From assembly GCF_014534645.1 (NCBI RefSeq), contig NZ_JACVQF010000222.1, positions 62,001 through 126,000 on the forward strand: DNA of 64,000 nucleotides. Reading direction: 5' to 3'. Numbering within the stretch: the stretch's first letter is position 1; every line of letters begins with the position of its first letter. The notes under the pieces were generated by a model. The model was not told the DNA's origin, ran no database searches, and was given only the letters and a program-made list of their open reading frames with translations. This document shows positions 9,292 to 18,838 of the stretch, piece after piece. This DNA is from Streptomyces griseicoloratus (GTDB lineage Bacteria > Actinomycetota > Actinomycetes > Streptomycetales > Streptomycetaceae). Position numbers and translations under genes: made by a program.

Positions 9292-9295
<4 letters not shown>
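8495..9295 (-). CDS. livG: ABC transporter ATPase, LivG-like
   Basis: This is the first of two ATPases powering the uptake system (266 residues). Walker A is GPNGAGKST near residue 40, the LivG-specific RTFQN follows, the signature is degenerate (LLSYGDRKRVELARAL), and Walker B is VLLLDEPVAGMN, with the H-loop in VLVEHDMGLVM. The GTG at 9295 overlaps the stop of the upstream livF-like gene (GTGA), so coupling sets its translation. The atypical YGDRK signature is normal for LivG. Confidence 0.93.
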
Positions 9296-10074
<779 letters not shown>

Positions 10075-10709
10075 CGCGGCTCCTTGGGACCGTGCCGGAG
10101 CGGCACGGTGACGGGGGAAGGGGGGAGCTCACGACAGCACGGGCGGCGGGGGCCGTACAGGGCCACCGGACCGGGTCGCTGCGGCGTCCCAGTCCGGGGC
10201 CGGTGAGTCTGTGCGGATGCCCAGGCACGGACGATCCGGCCGGGAACCTCCCGCCCCCGGTCCGGCGGCTCATGCCGCGGACGGCCCCGGAATCCGGCAC
10301 CCCCTCGCCGACTGCATCAGGGCCCGCGGACCTCGCGACGAAGGTGACGGCTGCCGCCCCGGCTCCCTCCTCCGCCCTGCAGCCCGACGTGCCGGAGCCC
10401 GCGCGCCCATGTGGACAGGCCGGCGGCTCACGCCGCGGAGGCCGGGGTCCGCACCCCTCGCCGACTGTCTCAAGGACGGCGGACCTGGCGGCGACGGTGG
10501 CGGCTGGCGCCCCGGCTCCCTCGTCCGCCTCGCAGCCGGACGCGCCGGAGCCCGCGCGCCCATGGCGACAAGCCGGCGGATCACGCTGCGGACGCCGGAG
10601 TCCGGCACCCCCTCGCCGACTGCCCCAGGGGCGGGGGGCCTCGCGGCCCCGGTGGCGGCTGTCGACGAGCCATCGCCGGTGTGCTGTGGCCCGGGCCGCC
10701 GGGCAGGGC
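10075..10709. other. 635-base non-coding region upstream of liv-type operon
   Basis: No convincing gene is seen on either strand: open frames exist but with Pro/Ala/Arg-rich shadow composition and no ribosome sites. Most of the stretch (10262-10700) is made of three imperfect tandem repeats described separately. The PucR gene ends at its far side, so any liv promoter lies here. Confidence 0.6.
10262..10700. repeat. Three imperfect tandem repeats of about 155 bp
   Basis: Unit 1 starts at 10262, unit 2 at 10420 and unit 3 at 10573, each with CCGGCGGCTCAYGCCGCGGA or a close variant. Shared blocks in order are the start block, a CCCCTCGCCGACTG block, a GCGCCCCGGCTCCCTC-like block, and GCCGGAGCCCGCGCGCCCATG near the end of units 1 and 2. 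Unit 3 keeps the first half and then diverges. Unit spacing is 158 and 153 bases. The repeats lie between the PucR gene stop and the liv-type operon. Confidence 0.8.
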
Positions 10710-11990
10710 CTAGTCGCGCAGCAGTCGGCGGGCGGTCAGGGCCAGGCTGATTTCGACCAGGTCGGCCGGGCGGGCCAGGGAGCGTCCGGTGAGCTGCTCG
10801 CAGCGGCGCAGGCGGTTGAGCACGGTGTTGCGGTGGCAGTAGAGGCGTTCGCCGGCCCGCTGTGCCGAGCCGTCGCAGTCGAGCCAGGTGGTCAGGGTGT
10901 CCAGCAGGACCTCCCGGTCGGCGGGTTCCAGCCGCAGCAGTGGTCCGAGCACCTTCTGGGCGAGGGCCCCGCCCAGGTCGGGGCTGGAGACGACCAGGGC
11001 CGCGGGCAGGTGGTCGGCGAGGCGGACCCGGCCGCCGGCCTCGGGGCAGACGCCGAGGGCGGTGTCGGCGAGCCTGCGCGCCTCGCCCACCGCGGCCAGC
11101 CCGGCGACGGGACTGCCGACGCCGATCCGGACGCCCGGGGGCGGAGCCGCGGGCACGGGTTCCGGTTCCGGCGGTACGTCCTCGCCGGCGCCGTCGACCA
11201 GGACGATGCCGTAGTCGACGTCCGTGCCGGCGTGCCAGTGGACCCGCGTTCCGTCGGGTACGGCGGCGGCCCGGGCGGCGTCGGGACGGGCGGGGTGCCC
11301 GCCGGCCACGGCGACGACGACGTACCGGCCGTGTTCCGGCAGGTCCAGCACCTGGGCGGCCTCGGGCAGGTCGGCGATGCGGCTGGTGCCGTCGAGGAGA
11401 CCGGCCGCCAGCAGCCGGGCACGGTCGCGGCGGCGCCGCCCGAGCTGCCACTCGGTCTGCCGGTAGGCGTCCGCGGCGAGGGTGCAGTGCTCGTCGACGA
11501 AGTCCCACACGTCGGCCGCCACGTGCACCAGCAGGCGGACGTCCTCGGGTGCGGTGCGGGCGGTCTCCTCGATCAGCCCCTGCCACACCAGGGAGCCGCC
11601 CAGGCGGAACGCGTGCAGCAGGGCGTCCAGCGGCAGTCCCTGTTCGGCGCGGGCGGCGCCGATCCGCCAGGAGCAGCGGCGGGCCGCGTCCCGGGTACCG
11701 CGCGGATCGACCAGCGAGTTCACGCTGTACCGCAGCGAGCGGTGTGCCTCCTGCCAGGTCCCGGAGGGGTCCTTCGCGGCGGCGGCGCGGTAGGCCGGCT
11801 CCTGTTCGTGCAGGGCGGCCACCAGCCGGTCGGTGAGGCCGGGGAGGTCGTCGAGCAGGGCACGGGCGGCCCGGTGCAGGACGTACAGGGCGTCGGCGTC
11901 GATCAGCGACGCGACGCTCGGTGTGCGCGGGCGTGGTACGGGCGTGAGTCCGCTGCGGATCGCTGCTCGTGACCGTACGGCGTGCTGCAT
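10710..11990 (-). CDS. PucR-family transcriptional regulator
   Basis: The 426-residue protein has an N-terminal helical sensory region (about 30-180, with ALLHAFRLGGSLVWQGLIEE), a GGDEF-like middle, and the C-terminal PucR helix-turn-helix at about 370-420 (LDCDGSAQRAGERLYCHRNT, then NRLRRCEQLTG). PucR proteins usually activate purine, amino-acid or detoxification genes in response to metabolites. The ATG at 11990 follows GGGGAGGG. The same-strand liv-type operon downstream is a natural candidate target, although 635 bases separate them. The frame is open far upstream of this start, but that stretch is only shadow of the next gene. Confidence 0.9.
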   Translation of the reverse strand: MQHAVRSRAAIRSGLTPVPRPRTPSVASLIDADALYVLHRAARALLDDLPGLTDRLVAALHEQEPAYRAAAAKDPSGTWQEAHRSLRYSVNSLVDPRGTRDAARRCSWRIGAARAEQGLPLDALLHAFRLGGSLVWQGLIEETARTAPEDVRLLVHVAADVWDFVDEHCTLAADAYRQTEWQLGRRRRDRARLLAAGLLDGTSRIADLPEAAQVLDLPEHGRYVVVAVAGGHPARPDAARAAAVPDGTRVHWHAGTDVDYGIVLVDGAGEDVPPEPEPVPAAPPPGVRIGVGSPVAGLAAVGEARRLADTALGVCPEAGGRVRLADHLPAALVVSSPDLGGALAQKVLGPLLRLEPADREVLLDTLTTWLDCDGSAQRAGERLYCHRNTVLNRLRRCEQLTGRSLARPADLVEISLALTARRLLRD

Positions 11991-12106
11991 GGCGGCCCTC
12001 CCCCTGGCTAGGGCTTTCCGGGGCCGTCCCGCGGCGGGCTGTCCGCGTGCGGGGCCCGTCCCCTGACTCGTCCTACCCGCAGGATGGCATACCGTCCGGT
12101 CGGTCC

Positions 12107-14878
12107 CTAGACTTGTGCACCGGTCTTTTCGGCCTGCTCGACCATGCGGGCCAGCTCCAGGCGGGAGCGCACGCCGAGCGTCGCGAACACCTTCCGCAGG
12201 TGGTAGTCGACCGTGCGGGTGCTCACCGCGAGACTCAGCGCGACCTCGCGGTTGGTGGCGCCCTCGGCGACGTGGCGCGCGATGCGCAGCTGCTGCGGCG
12301 TGAGGCGGGTCAGCGCCCCGGCACCCGCCCCGCGCGAGGCCGCCCCGAGCGCCCGCAGTTCGCCGCGTGCCTGCTCCGCCCACACGCCGGCGCCGCAGCG
12401 CTCGAACCCCGCCAGGGCGGTGCCGAGGCGGTCGCGGGCCTCGCGCGGCCGGCGACGGCGGCGCAGCCACTTGCCGTACAGCAGCTCCGTCCGGGCCCGT
12501 TCGAAGTCTCCGCCCGCCTCGTCGTGGCGGGCCAGGGCGCGCCGGTAGAGGTCGTCGGCGCGGTCCGGCGGGGCCAGCAGTGCGTGGCAGCGGGCCAGTT
12601 GGGCGGCGGCCTGCGGGTCGGCGCCGAAGGCCGCCCAGCCGGCGAAGTCCGTCAGGAGCGCACGGGCGTCGTCGTGCCGTCCGGCGAGGACCGCGGCCTC
12701 CACGAAGCACGGCACGGCGAGCCGCCACACCGCGAAGTGGCCGCGCCGGGGCCCGGGCAGGACCAGCAGACCGAGCCGGTCGGCGGCGTCGAACGGTCGG
12801 CCGCGCCCGAGGTCGGCGCGGGCCGCCGCCCACTCCGCCAGGGTGGCCGCCTGGACCAGCCCGTGCCGCCGCGCGGTGGTCAGCGCGGCCGTCACGTGCC
12901 GGGCGACGACGTCCGGTTCCTCCTCGATCGACGCCGCGAGGGCCAGTGCCGCGTGGTGATGGGCCGCCGTGTTGCGCTGCCCGGCGCGGAGCGCGGTGCG
13001 CAGGCCCTCCTCGGCGTGGGCCCGGGCCTGCGCGTGCCGGCCCGCGCGCAGTTCGGCGTAGGCCAGGTACTCCAGTGCCTGCGGCACCAGTGCCTCCGAC
13101 CCGATGGACCGGGCCGCGGCCAGCGCCCGCGCTCCGGCCCGGCGGGCGGCGTCCACGTCCCCGAGCAGCAGGGCGGCCGCCGCCGACCGCAGCAGTCCCT
13201 CGGGCCGGTCGTCGCTGCCCGCCCGGTCCACCACGTGCCCGAGCGGCACGGCGGCCCGGTCGAGCCGCCCTTCCAGCAGCGCCCGCATGCCGAGGCGGTG
13301 ATCGCGCACGGGGTCGGGCCGGTCGGACCGGCCCGACGTGTGAGGCGGCGACCCCTCCTGCGCAGGGCGCGGTCCGGCGCCCAGCGTCGCCAGACACGCC
13401 GTCAGATCGCCGGCCGACCATGCCGCGTCGGCCGCGGCGAGGGCGGCCGTCGCCGCCTGGCCGGGGGCGTCGGCGGCGAGCAGGGCCGCGGCCAGCAGGA
13501 GGGACTGGTGGGCGTCGCCGACGGGGCCGTCCCGCAGTTCCGTCAGCCCGCGCACCAGCTCCGCCCGCCCCCGTACCACGGCCGGTCCGCCGCAGTCGCG
13601 GGCGGCGGCGAGCAGCGGACGCGCCCGGTCCGGCCGCCCGGCGAGCAGCGCCTGTTCGGCGGCGGCCGTGTACCGCTCCGCCCGGGCCGGGCCGGGCGAC
13701 GACAGCTCGGCGGCCCGGGCGTACGCCAGCGCGCGCTGCCGGTGGGAGACGACGGCAGCGGCGTCGGCGGCCTCCGCCCCCAGCCGGTCGGCGAGCGCCG
13801 GCACGGGCGCCCCGCCGGGCAGGGACCAGGACCGGTGCAGCAGTGAGGGCAGCCGGTGTCCGCGGGCTTCCAGGACGTCCGCGAGGGCCCGGTGCGCGGC
13901 ACGGCGCCGGCCGGGGGCCGCGGTGGCGTGGGCGGCGCGGCCGAGCAGCGGGCTGAGGAAGCGGAGCCGGCCCTCCGCGAGGGCCAGGTACTCGGGCGGC
14001 TGCTCGGGGTCCGGTGCGGGCGCGGCGGGCCGCAGCTGCCGTACGGCGGTCAGGACGAGGTCCGCGTCGACGTCCGGGACGTCCGACGCCCGTAGCGCCG
14101 CCGCCACCGTCAGCAGGAGGTCCCGCGCCCGCGGGTCCGGGCCGTCCAGTGCGGCCCGGCCCGCCACGTCCGCCAGGGTTCCGGCGTCGGCCAGGGGCCG
14201 TGGCAGCGGTCGGTGGCCGCGCAGTTCGGCGGGTGACAGGCGCCGGGCCAGGGCGAGCAGCAGGGCCGGGTTCCCCTCCGCCTCGGCCAGCAGCTGTTCG
14301 CGTACGGCGGGGGCGGCGGCGCCGTCGGTCACCTCGTCGAGCAGGGCGTCGGCCTGCGGCGGCGTCAGCGGGTCCAGGCGTACGACGGGAAGGTGGGCGA
14401 ACTCCGGGTCGACGGCGCGGTGTCCGGCGACGGACAGCAGCAGCCCGACCCGGCCCCCGTCGTGCGGGTCGCCGGCGGCGCGGCCGAGGGCGGCCCGGGC
14501 CGGGGCGTCCCACCGATGCGCGTCGTCGGCGCACACGAGCAGCGGCGCGTCGCCGGCGCCGGCACCGGCCGCCGCCCGCAGGGCCGCGAGCAGTCGCTCC
14601 GGTGTGGTGCCGGTCGCCCTCGGGATCGTCGTCCGCCCGCCGTCCCGGCCGACGGCCGTGAAGCCGTCCGGTCCGTTCCCGAGGCGCAGCACCGCCCCCG
14701 CGTCGAAGGACCGGGCGGCCCAGTGAAGGAGGGTGGTCCGGCCGAGACCGGGCTCCCCGGTCACCACGAGCCGGCCGCTGTCGCTCCGCAGCCGCTCCAA
14801 CAGCGCGCCCACCGCATGCCGTTGCGCGTCCTGGCCGTGGATCCGCACGGCCTCACGTACCGTCGTCTCTCCGGTCAT
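12107..14878 (-). CDS. Large LuxR-family ATPase regulator (LAL type)
   Basis: This 923-residue regulator has an N-terminal AAA/STAND ATPase (about 15-250), a long helical TPR-like middle, and a C-terminal LuxR helix-turn-helix at about 855-915 (LTPQQLRIARHVAEGATNRE, then VSTRTVDYHLRKVFATLGV). The Walker A-like segment reads GEPGLGRTT at residues 41-49, with Arg47 where the ATP-binding lysine is expected; Walker B is LLVCADDAHRWD. LAL proteins are typically pathway activators of secondary metabolism or sugar use. The ATG at 14878 has no Shine-Dalgarno sequence. A TAACCT box at -13 to -8 suggests leaderless translation. Confidence 0.9.
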   Translation of the reverse strand: MTGETTVREAVRIHGQDAQRHAVGALLERLRSDSGRLVVTGEPGLGRTTLLHWAARSFDAGAVLRLGNGPDGFTAVGRDGGRTTIPRATGTTPERLLAALRAAAGAGAGDAPLLVCADDAHRWDAPARAALGRAAGDPHDGGRVGLLLSVAGHRAVDPEFAHLPVVRLDPLTPPQADALLDEVTDGAAAPAVREQLLAEAEGNPALLLALARRLSPAELRGHRPLPRPLADAGTLADVAGRAALDGPDPRARDLLLTVAAALRASDVPDVDADLVLTAVRQLRPAAPAPDPEQPPEYLALAEGRLRFLSPLLGRAAHATAAPGRRRAAHRALADVLEARGHRLPSLLHRSWSLPGGAPVPALADRLGAEAADAAAVVSHRQRALAYARAAELSSPGPARAERYTAAAEQALLAGRPDRARPLLAAARDCGGPAVVRGRAELVRGLTELRDGPVGDAHQSLLLAAALLAADAPGQAATAALAAADAAWSAGDLTACLATLGAGPRPAQEGSPPHTSGRSDRPDPVRDHRLGMRALLEGRLDRAAVPLGHVVDRAGSDDRPEGLLRSAAAALLLGDVDAARRAGARALAAARSIGSEALVPQALEYLAYAELRAGRHAQARAHAEEGLRTALRAGQRNTAAHHHAALALAASIEEEPDVVARHVTAALTTARRHGLVQAATLAEWAAARADLGRGRPFDAADRLGLLVLPGPRRGHFAVWRLAVPCFVEAAVLAGRHDDARALLTDFAGWAAFGADPQAAAQLARCHALLAPPDRADDLYRRALARHDEAGGDFERARTELLYGKWLRRRRRPREARDRLGTALAGFERCGAGVWAEQARGELRALGAASRGAGAGALTRLTPQQLRIARHVAEGATNREVALSLAVSTRTVDYHLRKVFATLGVRSRLELARMVEQAEKTGAQV

Positions 14879-14885
14879 TCCCGGG

Positions 14886-14905
14886 AGGTTACGCGCGCGT
14901 AACCT
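14886..14905. promoter_or_regulatory. 20-bp palindrome overlapping LuxR gene promoter
   Basis: AGGTTACGCGCGCGTAACCT is a perfect 20-bp palindrome ending 8 bases upstream of the LuxR ATG. On the minus strand its distal end supplies TAACCT at -13 to -8, a good -10 box for a leaderless transcript. A bound protein would block this promoter, so autoregulation is plausible (inference). Confidence 0.65.
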
Positions 14906-15092
14906 GAGGTGGAAGCCGCTGGTCCGCACGTCTCTCCGGGCCGTCGGCCGTGCCACCTGCGTTTCTCTCCGCCCCGGGCCGGCGACGGCGTGTGCCGCTG
15001 CCCAGTGCGCCGGGCCGGGTGCCGTGCGCCGGCACAGCGCCGGCGGCGGCCGCACGGGTACGCGCGACCGCCGCCGGGTGGTGCCGGATGCG

Positions 15093-16016
15093 TCAGGAGC
15101 CGTGCGGGCAGTTGCCGCGGTACTCCTCGATGGTCAGGCTCGGCCGCGGCAGCGGGCACAGGAACTGCTCGTAGCGGGTGTCGTTGTCGATGAACCGCTT
15201 GAGCCAGGAGATGCTGTACTTCGCGATCGTCGTGTTCGACGTGTTGGGCGCGAAGTGCGTGGCGTTGTTCAGCTCCAGGTAGGCGCGGTCCGTGGCGGAC
15301 GGCAGGCTGGAGTAGAAGGGCTCCGAGTGCGAGGAGACCGGGGCGATCGTGTCGCCGTCGGCTCCGATGATCAGCGTCGGGGTGCTGACCTCGGGCCAGG
15401 TCTTGTCCAGGTTCCAGGGCGTCAGGGGGATCGCGGCCTGGAGGGACGGACGGGACTTGGCGGCCTCCAGGGTGCCGCCTCCGCCCATCGAGTGGCCCAT
15501 GACGCCGAGCCGGCTGCTGTCGATCCGGCCGCGTACGGAGCTGCGCTCGGTGAGGTAGTCCAGGGCCGCGAGCAGTTGCCGGCCGCGGGAGTCGGGCTGG
15601 TCGAGCGTGGTGTTGGTGTCGATGGTGAACACCACGAAGCCCTGCGAGGCCAGGCGCGGCCCGAGCCAGGCGATGGAGGACTGCAGGGCGGTGAAGCCGG
15701 GCGATATCACGACGGCGCCGAAGGTGCCGTCACTGGTGCTGGTGGGGTAGTAGATGGTGCCGCCGCCGAAGCCCGTGACGGCGAGCGAGGAGACGCTGGT
15801 GTCCGACACCGCGTACGGGCCGCGCAGTGCCTCGATGCTGGACTCGGTGGGCGCCGGGCCGCGCTCGTAGGGGTTGTCGGCGGCATGGGCGCCGGGGCTG
15901 CTGAGGGTACCGAGCCCGACGACGGCGGCGATGGCCGCCGTCACGCCGGCGAGCCGCCGCCGCATGCCGCCGGACGCCGGGCGGGAGGCGGTGCGGGTGT
16001 GGGGGTGCTGGTGCAC
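15093..16016 (-). CDS. Secreted cutinase/polyester hydrolase-like enzyme
   Basis: This 307-residue alpha/beta hydrolase of the bacterial cutinase (PET-hydrolase-like) family is predicted to be secreted: RRR then a hydrophobic core to AHA about residue 45, mature start ADNPYERG. The catalytic triad reads as Ser176 (GHSMGGG), Asp222 (GADGDTIAP) and His254 (NNATHFAPN). Met177 and Trp201 match the substrate-cleft Met and Trp of known PET hydrolases, and Phe108 (SPGFTA) takes the aromatic oxyanion position. Cys287 and Cys303 can form the C-terminal disulfide. The GTG at 16016 follows GAGAGGAC; an internal ATG at 15965 is possible. Natural substrates are probably cutin-like polyesters or lipids. 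Confidence 0.92.
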   Translation of the reverse strand: MHQHPHTRTASRPASGGMRRRLAGVTAAIAAVVGLGTLSSPGAHAADNPYERGPAPTESSIEALRGPYAVSDTSVSSLAVTGFGGGTIYYPTSTSDGTFGAVVISPGFTALQSSIAWLGPRLASQGFVVFTIDTNTTLDQPDSRGRQLLAALDYLTERSSVRGRIDSSRLGVMGHSMGGGGTLEAAKSRPSLQAAIPLTPWNLDKTWPEVSTPTLIIGADGDTIAPVSSHSEPFYSSLPSATDRAYLELNNATHFAPNTSNTTIAKYSISWLKRFIDNDTRYEQFLCPLPRPSLTIEEYRGNCPHGS

Positions 16017-16492
16017 GACGAGTCGTCCTCTCTGTCGTGGCGAGGGGACCGGCCGGGGTCGCACACGGCCCGGGAACGCGTGGGGTCGCGTCCCGGGACA
16101 GCCGCCGGCCGGGCGTCGCCGATGTGCTGGCGGTGCCACTGTCGACGGACGGTGCGGCCGTGGGGATCGGCAGAATCACCGGTCTTCCGGGACGGGCGGG
16201 GCGACCGCGCCCACAGGCCGACGACGGTGCCGACGGGACGATCCGGCCCGCTCGTACCGGGGTCTCGGGGCCGGTGCACCGCGTACCGGCGGGGCAGGCC
16301 GGCCACCGCACGGCGGGAGGTGGACGCAGGAACTCCGGGTGGCGCGCCTGCGGCCCGGCCCGTCGAAATCCCGTACGGGCGCCGTCACTTCTTCGCGGAA
16401 CCGGCCCGGTCGCGGCAGGCCCCCGTCGTGTGGCACGCTCGGCGTCGGTGGGCCGGCCGGCACGGGGTCCGGCACCGTGGAGAGGCGGCGGC
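16017..16492. other. Divergent intergenic region without a gene
   Basis: These 476 bases separate the divergently transcribed polyester hydrolase and oxidoreductase genes. Open frames on both strands have Arg/Pro-rich shadow composition. I found no convincing consensus promoter, only a bulged inverted repeat at about 16073-16100, so both promoters are presumably here but unassigned. Confidence 0.5.
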
Positions 16493-17377
16493 ATGCGCAT
16501 CGGACTGCTCGGCACCGGCCCCTGGGCGGACATGGCGCACGCCCCTGCCCTGCGCCGGCACGACGGCCTGGAGTTCGTGGGCGTGTGGGGGCGGCGCCCC
16601 GCGGCCGCCGAGGAGTTGGCGGACCGTCACGGCACGCGTGCGTACGACGACGTGGACGCCCTGCTGGCCGACGTCGAGGCCGTGGCGGTCGCGCTCCCTC
16701 CGGGGGTGCAGGCCGAACTGGCGGTGCGGGCGGCGCGGGCCGGGTGCCATCTGCTGCTCGACAAGCCGCTCGCGGCGACGGTGCCGCAGGGCCGGGCGGT
16801 GGTCGAGGCGGTGCGGGAGGCCGGCGTCGCCTCCGTCGTCTTCCTCACCACCCGGTTCCAGTCCGAGACCGAGGCGTGGATCACCGAACAGTCGGCTTCC
16901 GACGGCTGGTTCACCGCGCGGGCACAGTGGCTCGGCGCGGTGTTCACCGGCGACAGCCCGTTCGCCGCCTCTCCGTGGCGGCGCGAGAAGGGCGCCCTGT
17001 GGGACGTGGGCCCGCACGCCCTGTCCGTACTGCTTCCGGTCCTCGGGGACGCCCGGCGCGTGGCGGCGGCCGCGCAGGGTCCCGGCGACACCGTCCACCT
17101 GGTCCTGGACCACGCCGGCGGCGCCTCCAGCGCACTCACACTCAGTCTGACGGCACCGCCCGCCGCGGCGGGGGCCGCGGTGGAGCTGCGGGGCCGGACC
17201 GGAGTGACGCTGCTGCCGGAGACGACGGAGGGTCCGGTGCCCGCTCTGCTGCGTGCCGTGGACGCGCTCCTCGCCGCCGCCCGGGACGGGCGCCCGCATC
17301 CGTGCGACGCGGCGTTCGGCCTGCGGATCACCGAGGTCCTCGCCGAGGCGGAGGCCCGGTTGCGCGACGGACGGTGA
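16493..17377 (+). CDS. Gfo/Idh/MocA-family oxidoreductase
   Basis: This 294-residue protein starts with a Rossmann nucleotide motif (MRIGLLGTGPWADM), followed by AVALPPGVQAELAVRAARAG and the family lysine in LLDKPLA (about residues 90-96). The C-terminal half contains the WDVGPHALSVLLPVLGD segment with the conserved His. Family members are NAD(P)-dependent sugar or inositol dehydrogenases. The ATG at 16493 has GGAGAGG upstream, so the long upstream open frame is not used. It is monocistronic and its substrate is unknown. Confidence 0.9.
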   Translation: MRIGLLGTGPWADMAHAPALRRHDGLEFVGVWGRRPAAAEELADRHGTRAYDDVDALLADVEAVAVALPPGVQAELAVRAARAGCHLLLDKPLAATVPQGRAVVEAVREAGVASVVFLTTRFQSETEAWITEQSASDGWFTARAQWLGAVFTGDSPFAASPWRREKGALWDVGPHALSVLLPVLGDARRVAAAAQGPGDTVHLVLDHAGGASSALTLSLTAPPAAAGAAVELRGRTGVTLLPETTEGPVPALLRAVDALLAAARDGRPHPCDAAFGLRITEVLAEAEARLRDGR

Positions 17378-17437
17378 CTCCGCCCGGCCGTCGGACGCGG
17401 CCCGGCCGCGCGCACGGACCGCTGATCTCCCCGCCGG

Positions 17438-17468
17438 GTTGTACAGCAAACAACTGATTGCCAGGCAA
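17438..17468. promoter_or_regulatory. Adjacent inverted repeats upstream of propeller gene
   Basis: In an AT-rich patch about 70-100 bases before the first beta-propeller gene lie GTTGT-N7-ACAAC (17438-17454) and a perfect TTGCC-A-GGCAA palindrome (17458-17468). They are candidate operator sites for the propeller gene pair; the binder is unknown. Confidence 0.4.
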
Positions 17469-17535
17469 AGGGAGTTGGGCTTGGATCGGGCGGGTGCCCG
17501 GTGGGGGCCGGGCACGGATGAATCAGGGGGGATTC

Positions 17536-18783
17536 ATGCGCGGAAAGCTCAGAGCCATGGTGGTCGCGGTCGCCGCCTCGGCGTGCGCCACGGCGCTGCC
17601 GGCGCCCGTGGACGCCCTCGCGTCGCCGCACGACCGGCACGAGAGGGCCGAGGCCCCGTCCGTGCAGCGCATCACCGAGGGTGCGAACGGCGCCTCGGGG
17701 GACGCCTCGGTCAGCGCGAACGGCCGGTACGTCGTCTTCGAGTCGTCCGCCGACAACCTGGTGCCGGGCGACACCAACGCCGTGACGGACGTCTTCCTGC
17801 ACGACCTGCGCACGCACCGCACCGAACGGATCAGCCTGACCCCGGACGGAGCCGAGACACCGGACGGCGGCAGCTCACCCGTGATCAGCGCCACCGGCCG
17901 GTACGTCGTCTTCCGCTCGCGCGCTCTCGTGGGGGACGAGGAGCGGTACGGGTACGTCCGCCGTGACCTCAGGACCGGCGACACCGACTGGGTCGGCGGC
18001 ACCGACGAGCTCTACGAGGGACGCGGCACCCTGACGGGGGCCTCCGTCAGCGCCGACGGGCGGTACGTCTCCTTCACCGCGCGGCAGACCGGAACCGGCC
18101 GCCCGGGCCACCGCACCGCCGTGCGGGACCTCGCCACCGGCGAGCTGACGCTCCTGGCGTCCCCCTGGGCGAGCGAGGGCCACCTCGGCGACGACGGCCG
18201 CCGGCTCGTCTACTGGGAGAGCGTCCCCGCTCCCGTCCAGAACCCGCCGTCCCGGGTCTTCCTCCAGGACCTGCGGACCGGCGAGTCCCGGCGGCTCGAC
18301 GTGGCGGCGGACGGCTCCACCACCACCTCCCGCTCGGGTTTCCCGGCGATCAGCGGCAACGGGCGGGTCGCCGCCTTCGCCTCGTGGGCGACCGACCTGG
18401 TGCCCGGCGAGGACGCCAACGGCGCGGGACTCGACGTCTTCGTCACCGACCTGCGCACCGGGAAGATCCGGCGCGTCGACGCGCCCGTCCCGCAGGGCCA
18501 CAGCACCACCCCGTCCCTGAGCGGCGACGGCCGGTACGTCGTCTTCGGCTTCACACCGCCGGGCACCACCTGGGGCACCACCCACCTGTACCGGACGGAC
18601 CTGCGCACCGGGCGTACCGCTCTCGTCAGCCGGACCCCGGACGGGACGCCCGCCTCCGCCACGACGGGACAGCGGCCGGCCGACGCCCACGGCCGCACCG
18701 TCGTCTTCTCCTCCGCCGACGGCACCCTGGCGCCCGGTACTCCCAGCCCGGGCGGCGACGTGTACGTGCGCACGATCCGCTGA
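17536..18783 (+). CDS. Secreted TolB/WD40-like beta-propeller protein, copy 1
   Basis: The 415-residue product has a signal peptide (MRGKLRAMVVAVAASACATA, cleavage near ALA at about 35). Repeating blades follow, each with S-A-x-GRYVVF and L-x-PGDTN (or similar), then a DVFxxDLRTG turn. The blades are typical of TolB-like/PD40 propellers. There is no catalytic motif; it probably binds carbohydrate, peptide or another protein outside the cell. The ATG at 17536 lies just after a G-rich ribosome site (GGGGGGAT). A closely similar gene follows 55 bases downstream, so the two arose by duplication and are probably co-transcribed. Confidence 0.85.
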   Translation: MRGKLRAMVVAVAASACATALPAPVDALASPHDRHERAEAPSVQRITEGANGASGDASVSANGRYVVFESSADNLVPGDTNAVTDVFLHDLRTHRTERISLTPDGAETPDGGSSPVISATGRYVVFRSRALVGDEERYGYVRRDLRTGDTDWVGGTDELYEGRGTLTGASVSADGRYVSFTARQTGTGRPGHRTAVRDLATGELTLLASPWASEGHLGDDGRRLVYWESVPAPVQNPPSRVFLQDLRTGESRRLDVAADGSTTTSRSGFPAISGNGRVAAFASWATDLVPGEDANGAGLDVFVTDLRTGKIRRVDAPVPQGHSTTPSLSGDGRYVVFGFTPPGTTWGTTHLYRTDLRTGRTALVSRTPDGTPASATTGQRPADAHGRTVVFSSADGTLAPGTPSPGGDVYVRTIR

Positions 18784-18838
18784 CCGGTCCCGCGCACCGG
18801 GACCGGTCCGACCGCTTCCGAAGGGGGAATTCACAGCC

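Noticed and set aside
10710-14534. A single minus-strand open frame of 1274 codons
   Set aside because: It fuses the real PucR gene with shadow sequence of the LuxR gene; composition and the ATG with a good ribosome site at 11990 mark the real start.
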